Assembly: GCA_946886855.1 (NCBI GenBank) | Contig: CAMPJJ010000094.1 | Coordinates: forward strand, 1-22,111 | Length of the DNA stretch: 22,111 nucleotides | Direction of reading: 5' to 3' | From: an uncultured Roseateles sp. | GTDB lineage: Bacteria > Pseudomonadota > Gammaproteobacteria > Burkholderiales > Burkholderiaceae | Part shown: positions 15,298-22,001 of the stretch, piece after piece | How the letters are laid out: each line of letters starts with the position of its first letter | Position numbering within the stretch: position 1 is the first letter of the stretch | Made by a program: the position numbers and the translations under genes | Notes under the pieces: model-generated | The model's database searches: none | Told to the model about the DNA's origin: nothing | What the model saw: only the letters and a program-made list of their open reading frames with translations

Positions 15298-15948
15298 ATG
15301 GCCCAGATCTTCGAAGTCCATCCCGACAACCCGCAGGCCCGTTTCCTGCGTCAGGCGGCGCAGATCCTGAACCAGGGCGGCATCGGCGCGATCCCGACCG
15401 ACTCCAGCTACGCGCTGGTCTGCCAGCTCGACGACAAGGCCGCCGCCGAGGCGCTGCGCCGCATCCGCGGCGTCGACGACAAGCACCACATGACGCTGCT
15501 GTGCCGCGACCTCAGCGAGCTCGGCAGCTACGCCCGCGTCGACAACAAGCAGTACCGGATGATCAAGACGGCCACGCCGGGGCCGTTCACCTTCATCCTG
15601 GAGGCGACCAAGGAAGTGCCGCGGCGCCTGTCGCATCCGTCGCGCCGCACCATCGGCCTGCGCGTGCCGGACCACCGCGTCACGCAGGACCTGCTGGCGC
15701 TGATCGGCGGCCCGCTGCTGGCCACGACGCTGATCCCGCCCGGCGAGCACGAGCCGATCAACGACCCCGAAGAGATCACCGCCCGCTACGACAAGCTGAT
15801 CCAGCTCATCATCGACGCCGGCGCCTGCCCGATGAAGCCGACCACGGTGGTCGACCTGACGACCGAGCCGCCGGTCCTCGTGCGCCGCGGCTGCGGCGAT
15901 CCGGCCTGCCTGGGGCTGGAACTCGAAGAGGCCGGAGCGGACGATTGA
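15298..15948 (+). CDS. YciO-type Sua5/YrdC-family protein
   Basis: A 216-residue YrdC/Sua5-fold protein of the YciO branch. Seen: PTDSSYAL (33-40), RRIRG, KHHMTLLCRDLSELGSYA (62-79), TPGPFTFILEAT (93-104), RRTIGLRVPDH (116-126) and a final block TTVVDLTTEPPVLVRRGCGDP. TsaC/Sua5 proteins make threonylcarbamoyl-AMP for the t6A modification of tRNA; YciO proteins share the fold but have a weaker or separate role, so that activity is not claimed. The start is the ATG at 15298, preceded by AGGTGAGG at 15287-15294; an in-frame TTG at 15280 is less likely. Probably co-transcribed with the PHP gene, 87 bp upstream, and closed by a strong terminator downstream. Confidence 0.88.
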   Translation: MAQIFEVHPDNPQARFLRQAAQILNQGGIGAIPTDSSYALVCQLDDKAAAEALRRIRGVDDKHHMTLLCRDLSELGSYARVDNKQYRMIKTATPGPFTFILEATKEVPRRLSHPSRRTIGLRVPDHRVTQDLLALIGGPLLATTLIPPGEHEPINDPEEITARYDKLIQLIIDAGACPMKPTTVVDLTTEPPVLVRRGCGDPACLGLELEEAGADD

Positions 15949-15983
15949 GGCCGGAGCGGGCGCGACGCCCGATCGAGGCACCC

Positions 15984-16016
15984 TGCAAAACGCCGGCGCG
16001 AAGCCGGCGTTTTGCA
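15984..16016. terminator. Strong bidirectional intrinsic terminator
   Basis: A perfect 14-bp stem (15984-15997 pairing with 16003-16016) with loop GCGAA. Each arm has a GC-rich core, CGCCGGC or GCCGGCG, bordered by an A4 or T4 run, so the structure can stop transcription in both directions. It sits 35 bp after the YciO-type stop and 36 bp beyond the ridA stop, exactly between the two convergent transcription units. Confidence 0.88.
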
Positions 16017-16052
16017 TGAAAGGCATGACGAGGCCCGCGGCCTCGGCAGGGC

Positions 16053-16403
16053 TCAGACCGCTGCGGTGATCACGATCTCGATCTTCCACTCCGGCTTGGC
16101 CAGCTTGGCCTCGACGGTGGCGCGCGGCGGCGTGTGGCCGGCCGGCACCCAGGCGTCCCACGCGGCGTTCATGCCGGCCAGGTCCTTGACGTCGGCGATG
16201 TAGAGCTGCGCGCGCAGGATCCTGGTCTTGTCGCTGCCGGCGCGGGCCAGCAGCTTGTCGATCATCGCCAGCACCTGTTCGGTCTGGCCCTTCACGTCGG
16301 CGGTGGCGTCGTCGGGCACCTGCCCGGCGAGGTAGACCACGCCGTTGTGGATGGCCATCTCCGAGAGACGCGGGCCGACGTCGAAGCGTTCGATGTTGCT
16401 CAT
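16053..16403 (-). CDS. RidA family (YjgF/YER057c/UK114) protein
   Basis: A 116-residue RidA-family protein; archetypes hydrolyse reactive enamine/imine intermediates from amino acid metabolism and form trimers. Seen: RFDVGPRLSEMAIHNGVVYLAGQVPDD (6-32), the central EQVLAMIDKLLARAGSDKTRILRAQLYIADVKDLAGMNAAWDAWV, and PPRATVEAKLAKPEWKIEIVITA (92-114). Arg94 is the substrate-carboxylate-binding arginine, so deaminase activity is plausible; the subgroup differs from canonical RidA. The ATG overlaps the plsY stop (ATGA), so it is translationally coupled to plsY and forms the last gene of ybaK-plsY-ridA. Cytoplasmic. Confidence 0.92.
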   Translation of the reverse strand: MSNIERFDVGPRLSEMAIHNGVVYLAGQVPDDATADVKGQTEQVLAMIDKLLARAGSDKTRILRAQLYIADVKDLAGMNAAWDAWVPAGHTPPRATVEAKLAKPEWKIEIVITAAV

Positions 16404-17164
16404 TTGCTGTGCTGGTTGGGCTTGTTGGAAGGCGTGCCGGACGGCTTGCTGGAAGCCTTGCTGGACGGCTTGTGATCGCGCTTGTGATCGTGCCGCTGCG
16501 CGCGCGACTGCTCGTGGCGATGGGACTTCGCGGCGGGCGCGGCGACCGGCGCCGCCTTCTGGCCGAGCTTGCTTTCGGTCCCTGCCATCAGCTTCCTGAT
16601 GTTGGGCGCGTGGCGCCAGATCAGCAGCAGGCTCATCAGCGCGATGGCCGGCAGCTCGGGGCCGACGTCCCAGATCAGCATCTGCAGCAGCGGCGCGGCG
16701 ACGGCGGCGGCCAGCGACGCCAGCGACGAGTAGCGGAACACCACCGCCATCACGATCCACACGCCGAGCACGGCCAGGCCGAGCCACGGGTTGATCGCGA
16801 GCAGCACGCCGGCCGCGGTGGCGACGCCCTTGCCGCCGATGAACTTGAAGAAGACCGGCCACAGGTGGCCGACGAAGGCCGCCAGGCCGACCAGCGCGGC
16901 GGTGCCCTCCTCCAGGCCGTACGGAGCGCCGAACTTCAGCACCAGCAGCACGGGGAGGTAGCCCTTGAGCGCGTCGAAGACCAGCGTCAGGATGGCGGCG
17001 GCCTTGTTGCCGGAGCGCAGCACGTTGGTCGCGCCCGGGTTGCCGCTGCCGTAGCTGCGCGGATCGGACAGGCCCATCAGCCGGCTGACGATCACCGCGA
17101 AGGACAGGGAGCCGATCAGATACCCGGCCAACACGGCCAACAAGGGGAACAGGACACTTTGCAT
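16400..17164 (-). CDS. plsY: Glycerol-3-phosphate acyltransferase PlsY with long basic tail
   Basis: PlsY, an inner-membrane enzyme that transfers the acyl group of acyl-phosphate to glycerol-3-phosphate, the first step of phospholipid synthesis. The signature loops are present: SGNPGATNVLR (40-50), FKFIGGKGVATAAG (106-119) and the C-terminal WRHAPNIRKLMAGTESKLG (183-201). Several hydrophobic segments match the family's membrane helices. The protein is 254 residues against about 200 for the family: residues 203-254 are a hydrophilic tail rich in Lys, His, Arg, Ser and Pro, encoded by a degenerate repetitive stretch. No Shine-Dalgarno; a -10-like CAGAAT ends 8 bp before the ATG and overlaps the ybaK stop. 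Six bases separate it from ybaK; it overlaps ridA by 4. Confidence 0.95.
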   Translation of the reverse strand: MQSVLFPLLAVLAGYLIGSLSFAVIVSRLMGLSDPRSYGSGNPGATNVLRSGNKAAAILTLVFDALKGYLPVLLVLKFGAPYGLEEGTAALVGLAAFVGHLWPVFFKFIGGKGVATAAGVLLAINPWLGLAVLGVWIVMAVVFRYSSLASLAAAVAAPLLQMLIWDVGPELPAIALMSLLLIWRHAPNIRKLMAGTESKLGQKAAPVAAPAAKSHRHEQSRAQRHDHKRDHKPSSKASSKPSGTPSNKPNQHSK

Positions 17165-17170
17165 GGGGCG

Positions 17171-17674
17171 CTATTCTGCCCCGGACTTCAGCGCGCACTC
17201 GACCGGGCGGGCCTCCAGCAGCTCGGTCAAAACCCGGGGTTCGAGGCTGATCAGGTAACCGCGGCGCCCGCCGTTGATCAGGATGCGGGGCAGCGCAAGC
17301 ACGCTGGCCTCGACGAAGACCGGCATCGTCTTGCGCGTCCCGAAAGGCGACGTGCCGCCGACGAGGTAGCCGCTGTGGCGCTGGGCCACGTCGGGCTTGC
17401 AGGGCTCGACCTTCTTGCAGGGGATCTGGCGGGCGAGCTCCTTCAGGCTGACCGTGCAATCGCCGTGCATCAGCACGATCAGTGGCTGCGCCTTCTCGTC
17501 CTGCATCACCAGGGTCTTGACGACCTCGTGCTCGGGCACGCCGAGCTGCTTGGAGGACTCGCCGGTGCCGCCGTGATCGACGTAGTCGTAGACGTGCTCG
17601 CCGAACGCGATCTTGTGCTGGCGCAGCATCTGCGTGGCCAGCGTCTCGCTGACATGGGCGGATTTCTTGCTCAT
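17171..17674 (-). CDS. ybaK: YbaK/EbsC-type aminoacyl-tRNA deacylase
   Basis: A 167-residue free-standing editing-domain protein like E. coli YbaK, which hydrolyses Cys-tRNAPro and so protects translation from mischarged prolyl-tRNA. Hallmarks: VVKTLV with the essential Lys53, and SGYLVGGTSPFGTRK (101-115), the conserved substrate loop. The ATG at 17674 starts SKKSAHVSETLATQML, a normal family N-terminus; a longer open frame upstream is rich in Arg/Ala and lacks support. The -10-like GACAAT (minus strand, 17686-17681) ends 6 bp before the ATG and no Shine-Dalgarno is visible, suggesting a near-leaderless mRNA. It is the first gene of the ybaK-plsY-ridA operon and divergent from alkC. Cytoplasmic. 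Confidence 0.93.
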   Translation of the reverse strand: MSKKSAHVSETLATQMLRQHKIAFGEHVYDYVDHGGTGESSKQLGVPEHEVVKTLVMQDEKAQPLIVLMHGDCTVSLKELARQIPCKKVEPCKPDVAQRHSGYLVGGTSPFGTRKTMPVFVEASVLALPRILINGGRRGYLISLEPRVLTELLEARPVECALKSGAE

Positions 17675-17820
17675 GCCGCGATTGTCCGCGCTGGCCGCGG
17701 CGGCGGCTTGTACGAGCTTGCTGCGCGCGCCGCACGAGCGCCGCGCGGCCTCCCCCCTCCTGACACCCCCTGGCGGCGACCGCGCTACCCTGCGGCGCAC
17801 TTCGTGTTCACCGAGCCCCC

Positions 17821-18930
17821 ATGACGGACGCCGCTTCGACCTCCAGCTACCACCTCAAGGACCTGATCGGAGAGACCGCGCTGCGATCGCTGGCGTCCGT
17901 GTTCGCCGAATCGACGCCGGGCTTCCAGCGCAAGCGCTTCATGGCCGTCGCGACCGACGGGCTGGTGCCGCTGTCGATCATGCAACGCGTGCATCGCGTG
18001 GCCGAGGCGCTCGATGCGGCGTTGCCCGGCAGCTTCGCGGACAAGCTCGACGCCGTCGTCGCGGCGGCGCCGAAGACCGGTGGGGCGTTCGTCAAAATGG
18101 GGCTGTGCGACTTCGTCGCGAGCTACGGGCTGCACGATCCGGCGGCGTCGCTGAAGGCGCTCAAGCGGATGACCGCGCATGGCACCGCGGAATTCGCGAT
18201 CCGCCCCTTCCTGCGTCAGGACCTGGCCGGCACGCTGAAGACGATGACGCGCTGGACAACGGATCGCGACGAGCACGTGCGGCGCCTCGCCAGCGAGGGC
18301 AGTCGGCCAAGACTGCCGTGGTCGTTCCGGCTCGACGCGCTGGTCGCGGATCCGGGGCCGCTGGCGGAGATCCTGCAGGCGCTGCGCGCCGACGACAGCC
18401 TCTACGTGCGGCGCTCCGTCGCCAACAACCTGAACGACATCACCAAGGACCATGCGGACTGGGTCTTCGCACACGTGGGGGACTGGGACCTCGCCGACGA
18501 GCGCAGCGCGTGGATCGTCAAGCATGCGCTGCGATCACGGATCAAGCAGGGCGACGCCCGGGCGCTGAAGCTGATCGGGGCGAGCGACGGCGCGCTGGCC
18601 GTCGTCGAGCGTCTGGCGATCGCGCCGTCACGCGTGGCGATCGGCGGCGAGGTCGAGATCGCTTTCGAGCTGCGGTCGACCGCGGAGACGACGCAGCGTC
18701 TGGTCGTCGACTACGCCGTGCACTACGTGAAGAAGAACGGGCGCGCGTCGCCGAAGGTATTCAAGCTGAAGACGGTGGAGCTGGAAGCCGGCGCGTCGAC
18801 GCCCATCCGCATCCGCCGCGCGCTGCGCAACTTCACGACCCGCACGCATTACGCGGGCACGCATGCGATCGAGGTGATGGTCAACGGTCAGCGGCTCGCT
18901 GGCGGGACGTTCGAGTTGCTCATGAACTGA
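17821..18930 (+). CDS. alkC: AlkC-type DNA alkylation repair glycosylase with Ig-like domain
   Basis: A 369-residue HEAT-like-repeat DNA glycosylase of the AlkC group, which excises alkylated bases such as 3-methyladenine and 3-methylcytosine. Seen: LKDLIGETALRSLA near the start; EHVRRLASEGSRPRLPW (about 154-170), the conserved DNA-facing helix of AlkC; and DDSLYVRRSVANNLNDITKDHADWV. The last 110 residues or so (from about 257, VVERLAIAPSRVAIGGEVEIAFELRS onward) form a beta-rich Ig-like domain found in many proteobacterial AlkC proteins. Substrate range is inferred from family. The start fits the family; the leader has no clear Shine-Dalgarno. It is divergent from ybaK and convergent with the aldo/keto reductase. 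Confidence 0.9.
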   Translation: MTDAASTSSYHLKDLIGETALRSLASVFAESTPGFQRKRFMAVATDGLVPLSIMQRVHRVAEALDAALPGSFADKLDAVVAAAPKTGGAFVKMGLCDFVASYGLHDPAASLKALKRMTAHGTAEFAIRPFLRQDLAGTLKTMTRWTTDRDEHVRRLASEGSRPRLPWSFRLDALVADPGPLAEILQALRADDSLYVRRSVANNLNDITKDHADWVFAHVGDWDLADERSAWIVKHALRSRIKQGDARALKLIGASDGALAVVERLAIAPSRVAIGGEVEIAFELRSTAETTQRLVVDYAVHYVKKNGRASPKVFKLKTVELEAGASTPIRIRRALRNFTTRTHYAGTHAIEVMVNGQRLAGGTFELLMN

Positions 18931-18979
18931 GCGCCCTCACTCGGCCCCTCCGCGATTGAAAGAGAGCCCTCCGCTTGGC

Positions 18980-19004
18980 CCCTCTCCCGCAGTGCGGGAG
19001 AGGG
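18980..19004. repeat. Palindromic hairpin between alkC and the aldo/keto reductase gene
   Basis: A perfect 11-bp stem (CCCTCTCCCGC at 18980-18990, GCGGGAGAGGG at 18994-19004) with a 3-nt loop. Palindromes of this type (CCTCTCCCGC...GCGGGAGAGG) are widespread in proteobacterial intergenic regions, so it may be a repeated extragenic element and could serve as a bidirectional terminator for the two convergent genes. It has no T-run. Confidence 0.65.
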
Positions 19005-19016
19005 AGTCCGACCGGC

Positions 19017-20075
19017 TCACTGCGCCGGGTCGCGGATTTCCCAACGGATGCGGTCGATACGGGCGAGCGTCTCGGCGTCGAGCGTCTGGCCCATCGCCGC
19101 GATGTTCTCGTCCAGCTGCGCCGCCGTGGTGACGCCGATCAGCGTGCTCGCCGTCTGCCAGCGCGCGCTCACCCAAGCGATCGCCAAGGTCGACGGCGAC
19201 ATCCCCAGCTCCGCCGCCAGCGCGTTGTAGCGCCGCGCCGCGGCCAGCGTCTCGGGCCGGGCCCAACGCTGCTTCTTCATGCTCTCGAAGATCGCCAGCC
19301 GGCCCGGCTTGGCGGGATCGGCCAACCCGTGCTGGTCATACTTCCCCGTCAACGAGCCGAAGCCCAGCGGCGAATACGCCAGCAACCCGACCTGATGCCG
19401 GTACAGCGCCTCGTCGAGGCCGTTCTCGACGACGCGGTTCACGAGGCTGTAGGGGTTCTGCACACTCACGATACGTGGCAGTCCATGCTGCGCGGCCAGG
19501 TGCACGAACTCGCCGACGCCATACGCCGTCTCGTTGGACAGACCGATGTGACGGATCTTCCCGGCGCGCTGCAGTTGTCCCAGCGCCTCCAGCTGCTCGT
19601 GCATCGACGCCACCGGCTTGTCCTTCGCCGGTTCGAAATAGACGCCGCCGAACATCGGCACATGCCGCGCCGGCCAGTGGATCTGGAACAGGTCGATGGT
19701 GTCGAGCTGCAGCCGCTTCAGGCTGTCCTCGCAGGCCTGCACGATCTGCGCGCCGGTCAGGTCCAGGCTGCCGTCGCGGATCCAGTCGTAGCCGCGCGAC
19801 GGCCCGGCGACCTTGGTCGCGACGACGACGCGTTCGCGCATCCCGGGCCTCGCCTTCAGCCAGCGGCCGATGATCTCCTCCGTCCGGCCGAAGCTGTCGG
19901 CGCGCGCGGGCACCGGGTACATCTCGGCGATGTCGAGCAGGTTGATGCCGGCGGCCACCGCGCGATCGAGCAGCGCCTGGCTGCCGGCCTCGTCGACCTG
20001 CTCGCCGAAGGTCATGGTGCCCAGGCCGATGCGGCTGACCGACAGGTCCGACTGTCCGAGGGTGATGCGTTCCAT
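19017..20075 (-). CDS. Aldo/keto reductase, Tas-like
   Basis: A (beta/alpha)8 NADPH-dependent oxidoreductase of 352 residues resembling E. coli Tas. The catalytic tetrad is visible: Asp48 and Tyr53 in NLLDIAEMYP, Lys88 in VVVATKV, and His133 in FQIHWP. The C-terminal IGVTTAAQLDENIAAM is the cofactor-binding segment. It reduces aldehydes or ketones; the substrate is unknown. I start it at ATG 20075 (MERITLGQSDLSVS), because GGAG lies 6 bp upstream, inside the codons of an alternative ATG at 20087 that has no Shine-Dalgarno of its own. Cytoplasmic, single-gene unit, convergent with alkC. Confidence 0.92.
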   Translation of the reverse strand: MERITLGQSDLSVSRIGLGTMTFGEQVDEAGSQALLDRAVAAGINLLDIAEMYPVPARADSFGRTEEIIGRWLKARPGMRERVVVATKVAGPSRGYDWIRDGSLDLTGAQIVQACEDSLKRLQLDTIDLFQIHWPARHVPMFGGVYFEPAKDKPVASMHEQLEALGQLQRAGKIRHIGLSNETAYGVGEFVHLAAQHGLPRIVSVQNPYSLVNRVVENGLDEALYRHQVGLLAYSPLGFGSLTGKYDQHGLADPAKPGRLAIFESMKKQRWARPETLAAARRYNALAAELGMSPSTLAIAWVSARWQTASTLIGVTTAAQLDENIAAMGQTLDAETLARIDRIRWEIRDPAQ

Positions 20076-20252
20076 CTTGTTCTCCATGAAGCGCGGCGCG
20101 ATCGAGACCCCGTGACCGAGGTCGAGTCCGGACGCCGCAACCGGTCAGTTTGCATGAGCCCGCACGCCGCCGCCGCGCGCACGGACGATGGCCGGGCGAT
20201 CGCCGCGCGGGCCTCGCCCGGACGTTGGCGCCGCCCTTTACCCGCCCCCGCA

Positions 20253-20285
20253 TTGCATCCAAGGAATTATTGTTTTACAGTAATT
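20253..20285 (+). promoter_or_regulatory. Predicted promoter and AT-rich operator-like palindrome before the DUF2975 gene
   Basis: TTGCAT (20253-20258), 17 bp, then TACAGT (20276-20281) form a moderate sigma-70-like promoter about 28 bp upstream of the ATG at 20309. Bases 20265-20285 form a 21-bp imperfect palindrome (arms AATTA/TAATT and TGT/ACA, 8 of 9 pairs), one of the few AT-rich tracts in the window, overlapping the -10 hexamer. A repressor bound here would block transcription. The HTH protein encoded two genes down is the natural candidate. Confidence 0.45.
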
Positions 20286-20308
20286 TCTTGCCACCCGACG
20301 GTAAGACC

Positions 20309-20860
20309 ATGAGCGACGCCCCCTTCCCCGCCAGCCTTCAGCGCATCCGCTGGATCGCTCACTGCGTGCGTGCGATGGCCTTGATCGCGATGACGGTGGT
20401 GGTCGGTTTCCACGCGCTGTTCTGGACCCACCGCGGCCTGGTCGAACGCACCGCGCGCAAGGAATGGTGCGTGGACTGTCCCATGCAATTCGACGCCGTC
20501 TCGCGCGCCTGGGGCCTGGCGGTCAACCTGCCGCAAGCGCTGCTGACGCTGTTCGCGCTGCTGTGCCTGTGGCGTCTCTTCGGCGCCTACCTGCGCGGCG
20601 AGGTCTTCACCGACGGCGCGACGCGCCACCTGCGGCGCCTGGGCCAATCGGTGACGGCGATGGCGCTGGTGATGCCGCTGACGGACACGGTCACCATCCT
20701 GGCGCTGACGCTCGGCAACCCGCCGGGACAGCGGATGCTCTCCGTTCACCTCGGCAGCCAGCACTACGTCGTGTTGCTGCTCGGGCTGGTGCTGATCGCG
20801 ATGGCCATGGTGATGCGCGAAGCGCAGCGCATGGCCCAGGAGAACGCCGAGTTCGTCTGA
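20309..20860 (+). CDS. DUF2975 family membrane protein
   Basis: A 183-residue inner-membrane protein with four predicted helices (about 20-40, 68-92, 112-135, 152-170). The segment GAYLRGEVFTDGATRHLRRLGQSV (92-115) and the ending VMREAQRMAQENAEFV (168-183) are characteristic of DUF2975. A CVDC pair (54-57) lies in the first extracytoplasmic loop. The family has no established function and is recurrently paired with a small Cro/C1-type regulator, as here. The ATG at 20309 has only a weak upstream purine stretch (GGTAAG). A longer frame open from 20150 lies before the promoter and is unlikely to be coding. The next gene follows 25 bp later, so the genes probably form an operon. Confidence 0.88.
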   Translation: MSDAPFPASLQRIRWIAHCVRAMALIAMTVVVGFHALFWTHRGLVERTARKEWCVDCPMQFDAVSRAWGLAVNLPQALLTLFALLCLWRLFGAYLRGEVFTDGATRHLRRLGQSVTAMALVMPLTDTVTILALTLGNPPGQRMLSVHLGSQHYVVLLLGLVLIAMAMVMREAQRMAQENAEFV

Positions 20861-20885
20861 ACGGACCGGCGCAGGAACCCCGCCC

Positions 20886-21128
20886 ATGCCCATCGTCGTC
20901 CGACTCGACGTGATGCTCGCGCAGCGCAAGATGCGCTCCAAGGAGCTCGCCGAGGCCATCGGCATCACCGAGGCCAACCTCTCGCTGCTGAAGTCCGGCA
21001 AGGTGCGCGGCGTGCGCTTCGACACGCTGTCGCGGATCTGCGGGGCGCTGCAATGCCAGCCCGGCGACCTGCTCGCCTGGGAGCCGGGCGACGAGCCCGA
21101 GGACGGGGGCCCCGATGGCGGCGCGTGA
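20886..21128 (+). CDS. Small Cro/C1-type (XRE) helix-turn-helix regulator, YozG-like
   Basis: An 80-residue DNA-binding protein. Residues 17-56 form a Cro/C1 HTH: RSKELAEAIGITEANLSLLKSGKVRGVRFDTLSRICGALQCQPGDLLAW, in the style of Bacillus YozG, whose genes also accompany DUF2975 proteins. The recognition helix is about ITEANLSLLKSG (27-38). The acidic, glycine-rich tail (69-80) is probably disordered. AGGAA at 20873-20877 precedes the ATG by 8 bp. It likely regulates this operon through the palindrome at 20265-20285, but this is inferred. The 3' end overlaps the next gene by 14 bp in another frame. Confidence 0.92.
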   Translation: MPIVVRLDVMLAQRKMRSKELAEAIGITEANLSLLKSGKVRGVRFDTLSRICGALQCQPGDLLAWEPGDEPEDGGPDGGA

Positions 21129-21843
21129 GTCATCGGGGGCGCCCCTTGATACGCCCGCTCCTCGAAGGACCGGTGCGGCCCGGCGGCGCGTCGGCCCCCG
21201 GACGATCGCGATCGGCGCGGTGCTGCTGCTGCACCTCGCGCTGATCGGCTGGCTGCAGCAGGCCTGGCACCGGGCCGACGCGCACCGCGAGCAGCGCCGT
21301 TCGACCGTCCGGATGGTGACGATCCAGCTGCCACCGCTGCCCAAGCCCGTGCCCGTGCCCGTGCCCGTGCCCGTGCCCAGGCCGAAGACGACGCCGGTCG
21401 CCCGATCTCCGGACCGCCAGGCAAGTCCTGACCCCAGGCGGCCACCGCCGGACGCGGCGCCGTCGACGCACCCCACCGCGCGCGTCCAGCGGTCCCGGCC
21501 CGAGGTCGATCGCCACGAGGAAGAGCCGCGCGCCGCGGTGATCGTCGCCGCGCCGATGCCGGCGTCGGCTGCGTCCGGCCCGACCGGGCGGGACCTGATG
21601 TACGGCGCCGCGACGCAGCGCGCGATCCGCCAGGGCACGCAGGGACAACCGCTGCTGGCCGAGCGCGCCGACCAGGCGAGCCGGGCGCCCGACAAGATCG
21701 ACGCGTCGACCCAGCTCGGCAAGGAAATGATGAAGGGCGCCACCGGCGACTGCCTGAAAGGCGAGTTCGCGGGCGGAGGCGCGGGCCTGCTCAGCCTGCC
21801 GTTCTGGGTGCTGGCCGAGGCGCGCGGGAAATGCCGGCGATGA
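21115..21843 (+). CDS. Proline-rich TonB-like single-pass membrane protein, unknown function
   Basis: A 242-residue protein not assigned to a characterised family. Residues 1-29 are basic and cytoplasmic, 30-50 (TIAIGAVLLLHLALIGWLQQA) form one membrane anchor, and the rest is periplasmic. The linker has a Val-Pro repeat (about 77-90, from five CCCGTG hexamers) and Pro/Arg-rich sequence, as in TonB-type spacers, but the TonB C-terminal domain is absent. The C-terminal part (about 155-242) has DCLKGEFAGGGAGLLSLPFWVLAE and cysteines at 213 and 240 that could form a disulfide. It may be an energy-transduction or envelope-linking protein; this is inference. The ATG overlaps the HTH gene by 14 bp and follows GAGGACGGGGG; the stop overlaps an ATG at 21840. 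Confidence 0.7.
   Translation: MAARESSGAPLDTPAPRRTGAARRRVGPRTIAIGAVLLLHLALIGWLQQAWHRADAHREQRRSTVRMVTIQLPPLPKPVPVPVPVPVPRPKTTPVARSPDRQASPDPRRPPPDAAPSTHPTARVQRSRPEVDRHEEEPRAAVIVAAPMPASAASGPTGRDLMYGAATQRAIRQGTQGQPLLAERADQASRAPDKIDASTQLGKEMMKGATGDCLKGEFAGGGAGLLSLPFWVLAEARGKCRR
21346..21375. repeat. Five tandem CCCGTG hexamers inside the TonB-like gene
   Basis: CCCGTG is repeated exactly five times (21346-21375), encoding Pro-Val dipeptides in the periplasmic linker. A six-base unit keeps the reading frame when copy number changes, so slippage would vary linker length without breaking the gene. Confidence 0.92.
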
Positions 21844-22001
21844 ACGCGGGCACGAGCAAGCGCATGGGCGACGAGGCCTTGGCGGTCCCGCCCGCTGAAG
21901 CGCCGATGCGGGACATGCGTCGTCAACCGGCACCGGCCGCGCGCCGTTCAGCGCAGATCGCCTTTGCGACAACCGTCGTGCGACACAGGGAGAGAGTCGA
22001 A

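Noticed and set aside
14170..16161. A 663-codon open frame antisense to the PHP and YciO-type genes
   Set aside because: It runs through two well-supported genes and the strong terminator between the transcription units, so it cannot be a plausible transcript product.
20150..20308. N-terminal extension of the DUF2975 protein from an upstream ATG at 20150
   Set aside because: It would place the predicted promoter and palindrome inside the coding sequence, and the extension is Arg-rich with no membrane or family similarity.
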